NCBI GenBank assembly: GCA_019359435.1
Contig: JAHHHI010000085.1
Coordinates: forward strand, 1-64,000
Length of the DNA stretch: 64,000 nucleotides
Source: Kaiparowitsia implicata GSE-PSE-MK54-09C
GTDB lineage: Bacteria; Cyanobacteriota; Cyanobacteriia; Elainellales; Elainellaceae
Direction of reading: 5' to 3'
In this document: positions 42,025 through 51,423 of the stretch, piece by piece
Numbering within the stretch: position 1 is the first letter of the stretch
Layout: each line of letters begins with the position of its first letter
Notes under the pieces: generated by a model
The model's input: the letters and a program-made list of their open reading frames with translations, nothing else
Database searches by the model: none
What the model was told of the DNA's origin: nothing
Translations under genes and position numbers: made by a program

Positions 42025-43029
42025 ATGGATTTCCCGATCTTCGAGAACATGATGAATTCGGTGGATGGCGCCCTTGCCGGCATCATCGCACTGTATTCCT
42101 CGGTGATCGGCATTATCTCCGGACCCCTCCGGGTCGGCGTCACCATTTACATCATCCTGCTGGGCGGCGCGATCCTTCGGGGTGCGGTCCAGTATCCCGC
42201 CCGCGAGTTCATATATCGCACGCTCAAGCTCGCCGCCCTCACATGGGCAGTCAGCTCGCTCTATGGGGCATCGGTCGGTCTCTTCACAATGAACGGACTG
42301 CCGGGGCAATTCGCCAGTGCCCTTGGCGGCGCCGATGTCGGCGGTCTGGGCGGCTACTTCGATTCCCTGCTTCAAGGTGCCGCGCGAGCCATAGCGAAAA
42401 TCACTGAGATTGTGGATCAGCATACGCAGGAGGCGGGAAAGAACCTCGTTGGAATCCCCAACAACTTCGTGGAAATCATGCTCGCCGCTGTCGCTAATCT
42501 AGTGATTTTGGTCGTTGCACTCCTCTCCTGCGCGCTTGGCTTCACGATCTGCGCATTCGCCCTTTTCGCGCTCGCGCTGCTGGCTGTCGTCGGCCCTCTT
42601 TTCGTGGCCGCACTACTGTTCGATTCAACGCGGGGCTGGTTCTTCGCGTGGCTCGGCTCCGCCATCAGCTACATCATGCTGGTGGTGTTCGCACTGCTGG
42701 TCACGCTGTTCATCTCGCAGACGACGGACACGTTCATCAATGCGATCACGAACGACGACAGCGTGCTTGTTGCGACATTCAAAGCCCTGTCGTTCTACAT
42801 CCTGGGCTTCTTCTTCTTCCTGCAAATCCCAAGCCTCGCGTCGGGCCTGGGTGGCGGCGGCCCTGCCCTGGCAGCGCAGTTCGCCAACGCCGTTACCGGA
42901 AACCTGGCCCCGATCGCTGGCCGCACCATGGCAGGCGCGCCCCTGAGCGGCGCGCGCGCCGTCGGCGCCGGCGCGCGCCGATTGGGTGGAGGCGGTGGCA
43001 CCGGCGGAACGCTGACCCGGACGCGATAG
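42025..43029 (+). CDS. virB6: VirB6/TrbL-type polytopic membrane protein
   Basis: 334 residues with about six hydrophobic segments, among them VGVTIYIILLGGAIL, LVILVVALLSCALGFTICAFALFALALLAVVGPLFVAALL (split here into several helices) and YIMLVVFALLVTLF. The C-terminus is Gly/Ala/Arg-rich and disordered. VirB6 forms the inner-membrane part of the T4SS channel that contacts DNA. Length is slightly above the usual ~300. Confidence 0.85.
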   Translation: MDFPIFENMMNSVDGALAGIIALYSSVIGIISGPLRVGVTIYIILLGGAILRGAVQYPAREFIYRTLKLAALTWAVSSLYGASVGLFTMNGLPGQFASALGGADVGGLGGYFDSLLQGAARAIAKITEIVDQHTQEAGKNLVGIPNNFVEIMLAAVANLVILVVALLSCALGFTICAFALFALALLAVVGPLFVAALLFDSTRGWFFAWLGSAISYIMLVVFALLVTLFISQTTDTFINAITNDDSVLVATFKALSFYILGFFFFLQIPSLASGLGGGGPALAAQFANAVTGNLAPIAGRTMAGAPLSGARAVGAGARRLGGGGGTGGTLTRTR

Positions 43030-43039
43030 GAGTAATGTC

Positions 43040-43372
43040 ATGAAGATTGCCATGGCGCTCGCGCCGCTCGCCCTGCTTTCCCTTTCGACCCCTGCGCCGG
43101 TCCTTGCCGCCAAGGAAGCCAAGGTTCCGCGCTGCAACGGACAGTCGAAGCGGCCCGCCAACCCTTATGGAACCATCCTCCCTACCCTGCCCGCCCGTAA
43201 TGTTCCGGGTGCGGCGCCGGCTGCCCCGCCCACCAATCTCTTCCCTTCATCGTCATCGCCGGAGGCCGCTTCGCCGGCCGCGCGCGACGACAATGGCGTG
43301 CCGCCGATCAGTGCCGTCACGCCGCTCCCTGAAAACAAAGCGGCCTCACGGCCCGTCTATGCGAGCTGCTGA
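43040..43372 (+). CDS. Secreted Pro/Ala-rich protein in the VirB7 position
   Basis: 110 residues, signal peptide ending LAAKEA, then a Pro/Ala/Ser-rich mature chain with a single central Cys (VPRCNGQ) and a final Cys (VYASC). It has no lipobox, unlike classical VirB7, but occupies the gap between virB6 and virB8 where VirB7 is found. It could stabilise VirB9 by a disulphide. No family recognised. Confidence 0.55.
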   Translation: MKIAMALAPLALLSLSTPAPVLAAKEAKVPRCNGQSKRPANPYGTILPTLPARNVPGAAPAAPPTNLFPSSSSPEAASPAARDDNGVPPISAVTPLPENKAASRPVYASC

Positions 43373-43374
43373 CG

Positions 43375-44067
43375 ATGGCGATCGGAGTCAAAGATAGCGC
43401 GGAGGATTTGAAGGCATATTTTGCCGAAGCCCAAAGCTGGGATCGCGAGCGCATCGTGGCGGCCAACCAGTCGAAGCGACTGGCATGGATGGTCGCAGGT
43501 GTTGCCAGCGCCATAGCGGTCGTGGGCGTGGCGTCCGTGGCGATGTTGTCGCCGCTCAAGACGGTGGTGCCCTACGTGGTGACGGTCGATCGCTCGACGG
43601 GCGCAACCGAAGTGACGCAGCAGCTTCGCGGCGACAAGACGATCACCTATGACGAGGCGGTCCGCAAATACTTCCTCGCCAACTATGTGAGGGCGCGCGA
43701 GGGCTGGATCCCACAGGCCCGCCAAGAGTATTTCAACCAGGTTCTCGCGCTATCGGCGCCCGAGGAACAACGGCGATGGATCGCCTTCTATAAGAAGGAC
43801 AACCCGGACTCCCCGCAAAACCAGCTCACCGCCAGCGATACGGTGTTCGTGGCTGTCAGGGCGGTTTCCTTCATCTCGCCGAACGTCGCGCAGGTACGCT
43901 TCACCAAGCGGCTCGAACGCGATGGGCAGGCCACCGAAACCCCAGCCATCGCAACCATCACGTTCGATGTGCTGTCCAAGCCGGAATCAGAAGCGGGGCG
44001 CTACGCCAATCCGCTGGGCTTTCAGGTCAAATCCTATCGAGCGGACGTGGAGATAGGTGGAAAATGA
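43375..44067 (+). CDS. virB8: VirB8-type inner-membrane scaffold
   Basis: 230 residues. One transmembrane helix (about residues 38-60, AWMVAGVASAIAVVGVASV), then the periplasmic NTF2-like domain with VVPYVVTVDRSTGATEV, YFLANYVRAREGW and ARVEFTKR-type strands (VAQVRFTKRLER). VirB8 nucleates the T4SS core. Start ATG 43375 begins 3 bp after the preceding stop. Its stop overlaps virB9 by 4 bp. Confidence 0.92.
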   Translation: MAIGVKDSAEDLKAYFAEAQSWDRERIVAANQSKRLAWMVAGVASAIAVVGVASVAMLSPLKTVVPYVVTVDRSTGATEVTQQLRGDKTITYDEAVRKYFLANYVRAREGWIPQARQEYFNQVLALSAPEEQRRWIAFYKKDNPDSPQNQLTASDTVFVAVRAVSFISPNVAQVRFTKRLERDGQATETPAIATITFDVLSKPESEAGRYANPLGFQVKSYRADVEIGGK

Positions 44068-44909
44068 AACAGCTTCACATGCTTGTCGCAGCGATCCTGG
44101 CCGCCGCGCTGCCCGGACAAGTCAGCGCCGAAAACACGCCCCGCCCCGTCACCGCCGATCGCCGGGTGCGGGAGGTCAACTATAGCGACCAGAACGTCAT
44201 TGCGATCCGCAGCGCCTTCAGGACCGCGACCCAGATCGAGTTCGCACAAGGCGAGGTTATCAAGTTCGTCGCCATGGGCGATACGGTGTCATGGGAGGTC
44301 GCCCCGGCTGAAAATTCGCTGTTCATCAAACCGCGTGAACGCGCGGGCGGAACCAATCTCATCGTCGTGACCGATTATGCGGGCCAGAAGCGCAACTACA
44401 CCTTCGCTTTGTCCGCCGTGGCCAATTCGCGCGCAGCCGAAACCTTCTTCAAGGTCCGTGTCCGCTACCCAGAACAAGAGGCGGCCGCTCTGCGCGAGGC
44501 AGTGGCTCGCCGCCAGCTCGCAGCAGTGCTGGCGCAGCAGAACGGCGCGATAAAGGCCGCCTTGGATCTCGGCGTGTTGGAAGGCACCCGCAATCTCAAT
44601 TACACCGTGCAGGGGGCATCTGCCATCCAACCGTCCGAAGTGACGGACAACGGGCAGTTCACGGTTCTGCGCTTCCCAAACCAGCGCGAAATCCCGGCCA
44701 TCTTCACGGTGAATCCTGATGGCAGCGAGGCCACGGCTTCCTTTGATGTGCGTGACGAATTCGTCGTCATCCATGGCGTGTTCCGGCAATTGCGGCTGCG
44801 CCGAGGCAAGGTGGTGCTGTGCATCTACAATGACAATCCGAACTTCTACGGCCGCGATCCCAAGACGGACACCGCCTCGGAAGTGGTTGGGCGGCAGACG
44901 GAGGATTGA
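44064..44909 (+). CDS. virB9: VirB9-type outer-membrane complex protein
   Basis: 281 residues with a signal peptide (cleavage around VSAEN) and the VirB9/TrbG pattern: RVREVNYSDQNVIAI, then FAMGDTVSWEVAP-like strand, IKPRERAGGTNLIVVTD, and a C-terminal domain with NYTVQGASAIQPSEV and FVVIHGVFRQLRLRRGKVVLCIYN. VirB9 and VirB10 form the core ring. Overlaps virB8 by 4 bp; virB10 starts after one base. Confidence 0.92.
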   Translation: MKQLHMLVAAILAAALPGQVSAENTPRPVTADRRVREVNYSDQNVIAIRSAFRTATQIEFAQGEVIKFVAMGDTVSWEVAPAENSLFIKPRERAGGTNLIVVTDYAGQKRNYTFALSAVANSRAAETFFKVRVRYPEQEAAALREAVARRQLAAVLAQQNGAIKAALDLGVLEGTRNLNYTVQGASAIQPSEVTDNGQFTVLRFPNQREIPAIFTVNPDGSEATASFDVRDEFVVIHGVFRQLRLRRGKVVLCIYNDNPNFYGRDPKTDTASEVVGRQTED

Positions 44910-44910
44910 T

Positions 44911-46092
44911 GTGAACGACAAGAGATTCGACGTCGACGCCACCCCGGACATGAACGAAATCGACCGCGAGGCACCCGCGGTCGATCGGCCAAACCGCATT
45001 CCTTCCCTCAAGTCCTTCCAGTGGGACACGAAGAAGATGATCGTGGCGGGCGCGCTGGGCGGCTCGCTGCTCTTTGCTGCCCTCACGATCGCTGCAGGTG
45101 TCGGCGGCAACAACCAGATGCCGGAAGTCAAACCGAAACCGCCCGCTCCGGAAGTGCCCTATGATCCCAAGACCGTGATCGCGCCCACGCTCCAGTCAGC
45201 GCCGCAAGACCCCAATGCGCCGGTCCAGCTTGCTGGTGAACAGGTGCCTGCGATCGGGCCAGGTGGCGCGGGAGCTGGCGGCCCGCAAACGGCCGCAGTG
45301 ACGGCAGCGCAGCGCCGCGCCGCGGAAGCTCAAGAGTTGCGAGATTCCGCGCGCCGTTCCACCCTCGTCGCCTATAACGGCACGTCGGGCCTACAGGGCG
45401 CTGGCGGTGTCGGCGGCTTTGGCGGACAGACGCCCCAGGCCGCCGCAACCGATGCCACATCCGGCGAGGCCACGCCGCTCGATGATCTGAAGCGCACATC
45501 GGCGATCGGGCGCACCAGCGCCCGCATGATTGGCGACCGCAATTATCTCGTCACAGCAGGCACGATCATTCCCTGCACGCTTCAGACCTCCATGGACAGC
45601 AGCGTGCCTGGCTATGCGACCTGCATCGTTCCCCGCGACATCTATTCCGACAACGGCCGTGTCGTTTTGTTGGAGAAGGGCACAAAGGTCTTTGGCGAAT
45701 ATCAGAGCGGCTTGAACCGAGGCCAATACCGGCTGTTCGCGATGTGGAGCCGCGCCGTGACCCCGCGCGGGGTGTCGATCGACATCGCCTCGCCTGCCTC
45801 CGACAGCCTCGGCCGTGCCGGCATTGGCGGCAAGGTGGATCGGTTCTTCTGGGATCGGTTCGGCTCCGCGCTGCTTTTCAGCGTGCTTGAGGACGGGGCC
45901 TACGTCGCGTCCACCGCTGTCGGGCGCGCCGGCAACAATGTGACGCGCGTCCCTTCGGATTCCGCCTCGACCATCCTTCAGGACACGCAGCAGATAAAGC
46001 CCGTCCTTCGCGTCGCCCAAGGCACCGATCTGGCCATCACCGTGGCGCAGGATTTCGACTTCTCCCATGTTTACGGATTGGGGCTGAAATGA
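44911..46092 (+). CDS. virB10: VirB10-type core complex protein
   Basis: 393 residues from the GTG at 44911, placed right after the virB9 stop. The longer frame from 44719 lies inside virB9 and is rejected. A cytoplasmic start is followed by one transmembrane helix (about residues 45-65, IVAGALGGSLLFAALTIAAG), a Pro-rich region, and the C-terminal TrbI/VirB10 beta-barrel with NYLVTAGTIIPC and GYATCIVPRDIYSDNG, then the antenna region. It spans both membranes and senses ATP use by VirB4 and VirD4. Confidence 0.92.
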   Translation: MNDKRFDVDATPDMNEIDREAPAVDRPNRIPSLKSFQWDTKKMIVAGALGGSLLFAALTIAAGVGGNNQMPEVKPKPPAPEVPYDPKTVIAPTLQSAPQDPNAPVQLAGEQVPAIGPGGAGAGGPQTAAVTAAQRRAAEAQELRDSARRSTLVAYNGTSGLQGAGGVGGFGGQTPQAAATDATSGEATPLDDLKRTSAIGRTSARMIGDRNYLVTAGTIIPCTLQTSMDSSVPGYATCIVPRDIYSDNGRVVLLEKGTKVFGEYQSGLNRGQYRLFAMWSRAVTPRGVSIDIASPASDSLGRAGIGGKVDRFFWDRFGSALLFSVLEDGAYVASTAVGRAGNNVTRVPSDSASTILQDTQQIKPVLRVAQGTDLAITVAQDFDFSHVYGLGLK

Positions 46093-47102
46093 CCGTCACG
46101 GCCTTTCGCAACACCGCTGTCCTCGACGATGCGATGCAACCCCTTCGCAAATATCTCGATGACGAGGAGGTGACGGAGGTCGTCATCAACCAGCCCCTTG
46201 AGGTGGCGGTGGAGCGCAAGGGCGGTTGGACCTGGGCCGTCGAAGAGGAGCTGACCCTACCTCGCCTCAACATATTGGCGACGGCCGCAGCGGCGTTCAC
46301 TTCGCAGGACGTCACGCGCGAAAACCCGATCTGCTCCACCATCTTCCCGACAGGCGAGCGCGTCCAGATTGTCGCCCCCCCTGTCGCGCCCGATGGCACG
46401 GTATCCATCACGATCCGCAAACCCTCTCGCCGGACGATGACGCTGGGGGATTTTCACGCCAGCGGCCTCTTCACGGAAACGAAAGTCGCAGCGCGGGGGA
46501 TGACCGAAACTGAAGATCGGCTGCTCGCCCTGCTGGGCGAGGGGCGTCACGTTGAGTTTTTCGAGCTGGCGGTGCGCAGCCGCCTCAACATCCTGATCTC
46601 CGGGGCAACCGGGTCGGGCAAAACGACATTGGCCAAAGGCCTGATCCAGCTCATTCCAGAGGATGAGCGGCTGCTGACCATCGAGGACACCCGCGAACTG
46701 GTCGTCCCACATCGCAACGTCGTCCACATGACCTACAGCAAGGACGGCCAGGGCACCGCCAAGGTGACGGCCAAGGAATTGCTCGAGAGCGCATTGCGTA
46801 TGCGCCCCGATCGCATCCTGTTGCAGGAGCTGCGCGACGGCACCGCCTTTTTCTACCTGCGCAACGTCAACAGCGGTCATCCCGGCTCGATCACGACAAT
46901 CCATGCCGCTTCGGCCGAACTCGCGTTCGATCAACTCACTTTGCTCGTCAAGGAGAGCGAGGGCGGCGCGGATCTCGGACGCGATGACATTCGCTCGCTC
47001 CTCAAGATCCTCGTGGATGTCGTGGTGCAGATGAAGAAGGTGCAAGGCAAGTTTCGCGTCACGGAGATTTACTATGACCCTGCAGGGCGGCACGCAGCAT
47101 GA
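46089..47102 (+). CDS. virB11: VirB11-type T4SS ATPase
   Basis: 337 residues. N-terminal domain with EEVTEVVINQP; C-terminal RecA fold with Walker A ISGATGSGKTTLAKGL, Asp-box TIEDTREL, Walker B RILLQELRDGTAF and GHPGSITTIHA. A hexameric motor switching the T4SS between pilus making and DNA export. Overlaps virB10 and virD4 by 4 bp each. Confidence 0.93.
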   Translation: MTVTAFRNTAVLDDAMQPLRKYLDDEEVTEVVINQPLEVAVERKGGWTWAVEEELTLPRLNILATAAAAFTSQDVTRENPICSTIFPTGERVQIVAPPVAPDGTVSITIRKPSRRTMTLGDFHASGLFTETKVAARGMTETEDRLLALLGEGRHVEFFELAVRSRLNILISGATGSGKTTLAKGLIQLIPEDERLLTIEDTRELVVPHRNVVHMTYSKDGQGTAKVTAKELLESALRMRPDRILLQELRDGTAFFYLRNVNSGHPGSITTIHAASAELAFDQLTLLVKESEGGADLGRDDIRSLLKILVDVVVQMKKVQGKFRVTEIYYDPAGRHAA

Positions 47103-48895
47103 GGAGAGGAGTGACGCTGGCGCTCGGCTTGCCCGTAGCGCTCGTCCTCCTGGGCCTCACCGGCTCCATCGTCGCGTGGTTCGTACTCGGGCTTCCGGCA
47201 TCGGCCTACGACCCAATGAAGATGCCGGCATTCTTCTGGTACTATCGCGGTGATCCCGTCGTACTGAAGGCGCTGGGCGCGGGCCTTGCCGCCGGATCGG
47301 TCCTGTCTGGACTGCTGCTCTTTTGGTTTGTAACGCGCAAGCCGCCGCTTCACGGGGCCGCGCGCTTCGCGAAGGAAGGGGAAATCCGGCGCAACGGTTT
47401 CCGGGGGGATGAGGGTATCGTCCTCGGCAAGAAATCGGGACGCTTCCTGATTTTCGAAGGCAATGAGCATTGCATCGTGGAGGCCCCAACCCGTTCGGGG
47501 AAAGGCGTGGGCGTCGTCATTCCCAACCTCTTGAGCTGGGCAGGCTCCACGGTCGTCCTCGACGTGAAGCGGGAAAACTATGAGGCCACGGCGGGGTTTC
47601 GCGCCAAACACGGCCAGGCCGTGTTCCTGTTCAACCCGACCGACCCGGAAGGCCGAACCGCGCGCTATAATCCCTTGGGCTATATCGACAGGACCGATGC
47701 CGATCAGGCCATAATCGAGCTTCAGAAGATCGCGACGATGCTGTTCGTTCCGCCAGAGCGGGGCGAGCCGTTCTGGACCGATTCCGCAAGGACCGCATTT
47801 GTAGGCGTGGGTGCCTATCTCGCCCAGGCCGATGCGCCGTTCACCATCGGCGCCATCTACCGGCTGATGACCACCGGCGATACGCGGGGATATTTCCGCA
47901 AGGTGCTCGATGATCGGTCGCTTGTCTTTTCCACCGGGTGCCGCAATGCCCTGGCCGACTTCACGTCGGGCGCGGACAACACATTCGCCGGCATCGTCCA
48001 GACCGTCACCTCCAAACTGAGCCTATGGCTCAATCCGCGTGTCGATGCAGCGACAGAGGAAAGCGACTTCGATCTGCGTGAGCTGCGCATGCGGCCGATG
48101 TCTGTTTATCTCGGCGTCTCGCCCGACGAACTGGATCGTGTGGCGCCGCTCTACAATCTCCTGTTCCAGCAGCTCGTCGATCTCAATGTTCGCGACCTCC
48201 CCGATGTGACCACGCCGATCAAGGTTCTGGTCCTGCTCGATGAGTTTGCCCGCCTCGGCCGCGCCCAGGTGATTGCCAGCGCATTCTCCTATGTGGCGGG
48301 TTACGGAATCCGGCTGCTCCCCGTTATCCAATCGCGGTCTCAGCTTCGTGCGGTCTATGGCGAGCATGTCGCTGACGAAATTGTATCAAATTGCGGCGTC
48401 GAAGTTGCCTTCACGCCGAAGCAACTGAGGGTGGCTAACGAGCTTTCCGAACGTATCGGTTATATTGGCCAGGAGGCCATCACCCGCTCGCTGACGATCC
48501 ACGGCATCTTGGCCAACCGTTCCAAGTCGATGTCCGATCACCGTCGCGCGCTCCTGCTCCCGCAAGAGCTGATGCAGTTTCCCGGTGACGAGCTGCTGTT
48601 GCTGCGCGGAGGGATGCCCCCCATTCGGGGCGACAAGATCCGCTATTATGCCGACAGCCATTTCACGCGCCGGGTCGCCCCGGCACCGATCGTCGCGCCG
48701 ATCCCTCGGCGCATTCGGGAGGATGAAGAACTTCCTCCCTGTGTGCTGCCTGACGCCGACCAGCTTGCAAACCCAGACCCCGAAACCTTCGCCATGGATT
48801 GCGTCGTCATCTCGGAGTTCGAGGACATTCTGGTCGACGTCGAGGCAGATCAACGCGGCCACGAGCGCGTGGGCGTGATCGAGCAGGAGCGATAA
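47099..48895 (+). CDS. virD4: VirD4/TraG-type coupling protein
   Basis: 598 residues. Two N-terminal hydrophobic segments (about 5-30 and 58-80), then the coupling-protein ATPase: Walker A APTRSGKGVGVVIPNLL, Walker B VLVLLDEFARLGR, and GIRLLPVIQSRSQL. It brings the relaxase-DNA complex to the T4SS channel. Its start overlaps virB11. The C-terminus is acidic (EFEDILVDVEAD), often where relaxosome proteins bind. Confidence 0.93.
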   Translation: MRRGVTLALGLPVALVLLGLTGSIVAWFVLGLPASAYDPMKMPAFFWYYRGDPVVLKALGAGLAAGSVLSGLLLFWFVTRKPPLHGAARFAKEGEIRRNGFRGDEGIVLGKKSGRFLIFEGNEHCIVEAPTRSGKGVGVVIPNLLSWAGSTVVLDVKRENYEATAGFRAKHGQAVFLFNPTDPEGRTARYNPLGYIDRTDADQAIIELQKIATMLFVPPERGEPFWTDSARTAFVGVGAYLAQADAPFTIGAIYRLMTTGDTRGYFRKVLDDRSLVFSTGCRNALADFTSGADNTFAGIVQTVTSKLSLWLNPRVDAATEESDFDLRELRMRPMSVYLGVSPDELDRVAPLYNLLFQQLVDLNVRDLPDVTTPIKVLVLLDEFARLGRAQVIASAFSYVAGYGIRLLPVIQSRSQLRAVYGEHVADEIVSNCGVEVAFTPKQLRVANELSERIGYIGQEAITRSLTIHGILANRSKSMSDHRRALLLPQELMQFPGDELLLLRGGMPPIRGDKIRYYADSHFTRRVAPAPIVAPIPRRIREDEELPPCVLPDADQLANPDPETFAMDCVVISEFEDILVDVEADQRGHERVGVIEQER

Positions 48896-48897
48896 AT

Positions 48898-49677
48898 ATG
48901 GCTGAAAACCTCAACCTTCCCGACCCGCGCGAGGAAGCAACTCGCAAGCGTCCCGACGTGGAAATGCCAGAAGAGCTGCAATCCCGCTTTCTGCGTGTGG
49001 GAAACAAGCTCTATCGCAACGCCCATGATAAAACGCCGGTCGCGACGATATCGCCTGACCGCATCAAGGCCCGCGATGCCAGCGCCCTCCCCGATCTAGT
49101 GCGGCTAGCCAAAGCGAATGGTTGGACTTCTCTCAAGATCAACGGCGATCCTGATTTCAAGCGGGCCGCCTATTTGGCCGCTGCCGCACAAGGCCTGACG
49201 ATCGAGGGCTACAGGCCGGATGCCAAGACCCGTGCGGCGGCCGAACGGGACCAAGCACGGCAACCCGGGCCGACCACTACACGCACTCAGACCCGTCAGA
49301 CCGACGGTGCGGAGAAGGAGCCACGCGCGCCACTAACCCCGAACCAAGTTCGTGACAGCAAGGAAAAGCCCGATCAGAGCCTAGATCTCGCTGAGCGCTT
49401 CCGCCGACAATCTCACACTGAAAATGCCAAAGACCCCGCCTTGCGTCGCGCTCAAAGCCATGTCGCGCACGCCATGGTCATCGCCGCCAACCGTTTCCCC
49501 CAGGACCGGCAACAGCAAAAGGCATTTGTCGATCAGCGGAAAGATGAAGTGGCTGACAGAATCGAACGTGGCGACCGCATCGCCGGCGTTCAAGTCCGCC
49601 GGCAACAAGATGAGCGTATTCGTACACTTCAACAGAGCCAGATTTTGCAACGACAGCGATCGCCGAGCGGCCGCTGA
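48898..49677 (+). CDS. LPD7-domain protein of the transfer operon
   Basis: 259 residues from the ATG at 48898, 2 bp after the virD4 stop. Residues about 35-110 match the large polyvalent protein-associated domain 7 (LYRNAHDKTPVATI, LVRLAKANGWTSLKINGDPDFKR, YLAAAAQGLTIEGYRP). LPD7 occurs in relaxases and in proteins carried into recipients. The C-terminal part is Arg/Gln/Asp-rich and helical (VIAANRFPQDRQQQKAF). It could be a translocated protein or an accessory of conjugation; I cannot say which. It ends the operon. Confidence 0.75.
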   Translation: MAENLNLPDPREEATRKRPDVEMPEELQSRFLRVGNKLYRNAHDKTPVATISPDRIKARDASALPDLVRLAKANGWTSLKINGDPDFKRAAYLAAAAQGLTIEGYRPDAKTRAAAERDQARQPGPTTTRTQTRQTDGAEKEPRAPLTPNQVRDSKEKPDQSLDLAERFRRQSHTENAKDPALRRAQSHVAHAMVIAANRFPQDRQQQKAFVDQRKDEVADRIERGDRIAGVQVRRQQDERIRTLQQSQILQRQRSPSGR

Positions 49678-49716
49678 GCTGTCCTCCAGTTATAATGGGC
49701 CTAATGAGCGCCAAGA

Positions 49717-51423
49717 TCACCCAAGTATGCGATCACACGCTTCGCGCGTTCCGCAGACGAACAACACGGACTTCGCGCGCGACATGCCCACATAGAGCGT
49801 CTCGCGGTCCCGGCTCACATCGCAATTGTCAAATGCCCAAAGGATTATCACTGCCCGCTCCAATCCCTTGAAGCGCGCCACAGTATCGACAGTGAGGCGG
49901 CCCGGCCCGAAATCCTCCACGCGCCCGAGTTTCACAGCTGCCGGCAATGGCAACTTCTGGAGCGCGCGCTCCCGCGCTGGACGGTCGCTGGCATCGCACA
50001 GGAGGATCGCGATCTCATGCGGGGCCACATCCTCGTCGACCACGAGCTTCGTGACTAACGAGCCAATGGATTTCGCCTGTTTTTCCATATCCGAGGCGAG
50101 GAGACGGTCGACGCCGACCCCGACAATCTCTGGCGGCTCAACGGCTGCCCCCCTATAGTGGCTGTAGGCAGCCGCGTGGATCGCATCGGTATTGCGGCAG
50201 TTGCGGTCGAGTACCATCGGCTCGCCGGGCACTGGGATGTTGGCAGACCGGCGATATATGTCCTGGTTTTCGTCCAGAAACACATAGAGCATGGCTTCGT
50301 CGGGGCGGGTGAGCAGCATCTCGACGGGCAACCAATATTCGTCACCAAAGTCCTGCGCCTCGTCCACGACGATCGCGTCGTAGATGGGATCGAGCGCGTC
50401 GACTGCGACAGCCAGTGCCATTGGCATGTGATGATCGAACTCGTCGCCGCCCGGCAGGTCGGCGCGGGCCTCGGCGAGCAGATCCCGCGCCTTTTTCACT
50501 TTCGCGCGGTCGATCCAGCGGTGACACACCTGGTGAAAGGTCGCGACATCGAGACCCTCGATCCCGGCACACTGCTCCCGAAGGTGATCCGCAAGGCCAC
50601 GATTGTAGCAAAGCAGCAGAGTCCGCATCCCTTCCGACGCTAAACGAACTGCTTTCTCGCGCGCTATCAGGGTCTTTCCGGTTCCTGCGCCCCCGGCGAT
50701 CATCACCCTGCGCTGTCGCCGCAGCATGTCCAGAATAGCAGCCTGGCGATTTGTCAAAGCGAGCCTGGCATCGTCCTCGTCGGATATGCGAGCCGAAAGG
50801 AGCGGGCGGGTCGAGACTGTGCGCGCAAAGAGAGCCACGAGGGCATCCATGCCGCGCGTTCCAATTTGCTTGCCGGCCCTTTCCTCGCCTTCCCAATAAG
50901 CGAATGCCTGCTCTACCCATGCGTTGAGGTCAGAGAGGTCGCGCCGATCGCCGATGATTTCGACGGGCGCGTCGGGTCCGCGCAGCCGGCTTCCATCGCC
51001 GACACCGGGCACGAAGACTGCATATCCGAGATTGAACCGCCCGATGTCGAGCTTCTTCCAGGCGGGGCTCTCCCTCAGCTTCTCCAGCAGTGCGAACTTT
51101 CCGCGCCGCGCCTGATCGAACGGGTTCTTGATCTCGTGAGTGACGTTATCCCCGTCGATCGAGACCCAGGTCCGAGTGCCATAGTCGAGCGAGACGCGTC
51201 CGCCTTTCACCTCGATAGCAAGCAAACCACGAGCAGGATGGGCGATGAGGATGTCAGTTTCCCCCTCGCGGGGGCCGCCGCCGCCAGGCCGCGAAATCCA
51301 TGCGACCGAATGAAGGATGGCGTAGTCGGGTCCGAGCTGCTCTGCGAGGGCTCGGTAGACGATGAGCTCTGCGTTGGAATCGGAGACCGCGTGATCCGGG
51401 TCAGGGTAGCATCGGGCCATCAA
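49717..51423 (-). CDS. NERD nuclease-domain / UvrD-like helicase
   Basis: 568 residues. The N-terminal ~150 residues form a NERD domain with the restriction-endonuclease-type acidic pattern: GETDILIAHP (Asp) then LLAIEVKGG (Glu-x-Lys). Helicase motifs follow: Walker A AGGAGTGKTLIA, VVDEAQDFGDEYW, then TVDTVARFKGLE and LYVGMSRAK at the end. SF1 helicase with nuclease is predicted. It is the second gene of a two-gene leftward operon: the ATG at 51423 overlaps the stop of the sacsin-like gene (51420). It faces the end of the transfer operon. Confidence 0.82.
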   Translation of the reverse strand: MMARCYPDPDHAVSDSNAELIVYRALAEQLGPDYAILHSVAWISRPGGGGPREGETDILIAHPARGLLAIEVKGGRVSLDYGTRTWVSIDGDNVTHEIKNPFDQARRGKFALLEKLRESPAWKKLDIGRFNLGYAVFVPGVGDGSRLRGPDAPVEIIGDRRDLSDLNAWVEQAFAYWEGEERAGKQIGTRGMDALVALFARTVSTRPLLSARISDEDDARLALTNRQAAILDMLRRQRRVMIAGGAGTGKTLIAREKAVRLASEGMRTLLLCYNRGLADHLREQCAGIEGLDVATFHQVCHRWIDRAKVKKARDLLAEARADLPGGDEFDHHMPMALAVAVDALDPIYDAIVVDEAQDFGDEYWLPVEMLLTRPDEAMLYVFLDENQDIYRRSANIPVPGEPMVLDRNCRNTDAIHAAAYSHYRGAAVEPPEIVGVGVDRLLASDMEKQAKSIGSLVTKLVVDEDVAPHEIAILLCDASDRPARERALQKLPLPAAVKLGRVEDFGPGRLTVDTVARFKGLERAVIILWAFDNCDVSRDRETLYVGMSRAKSVLFVCGTREACDRILG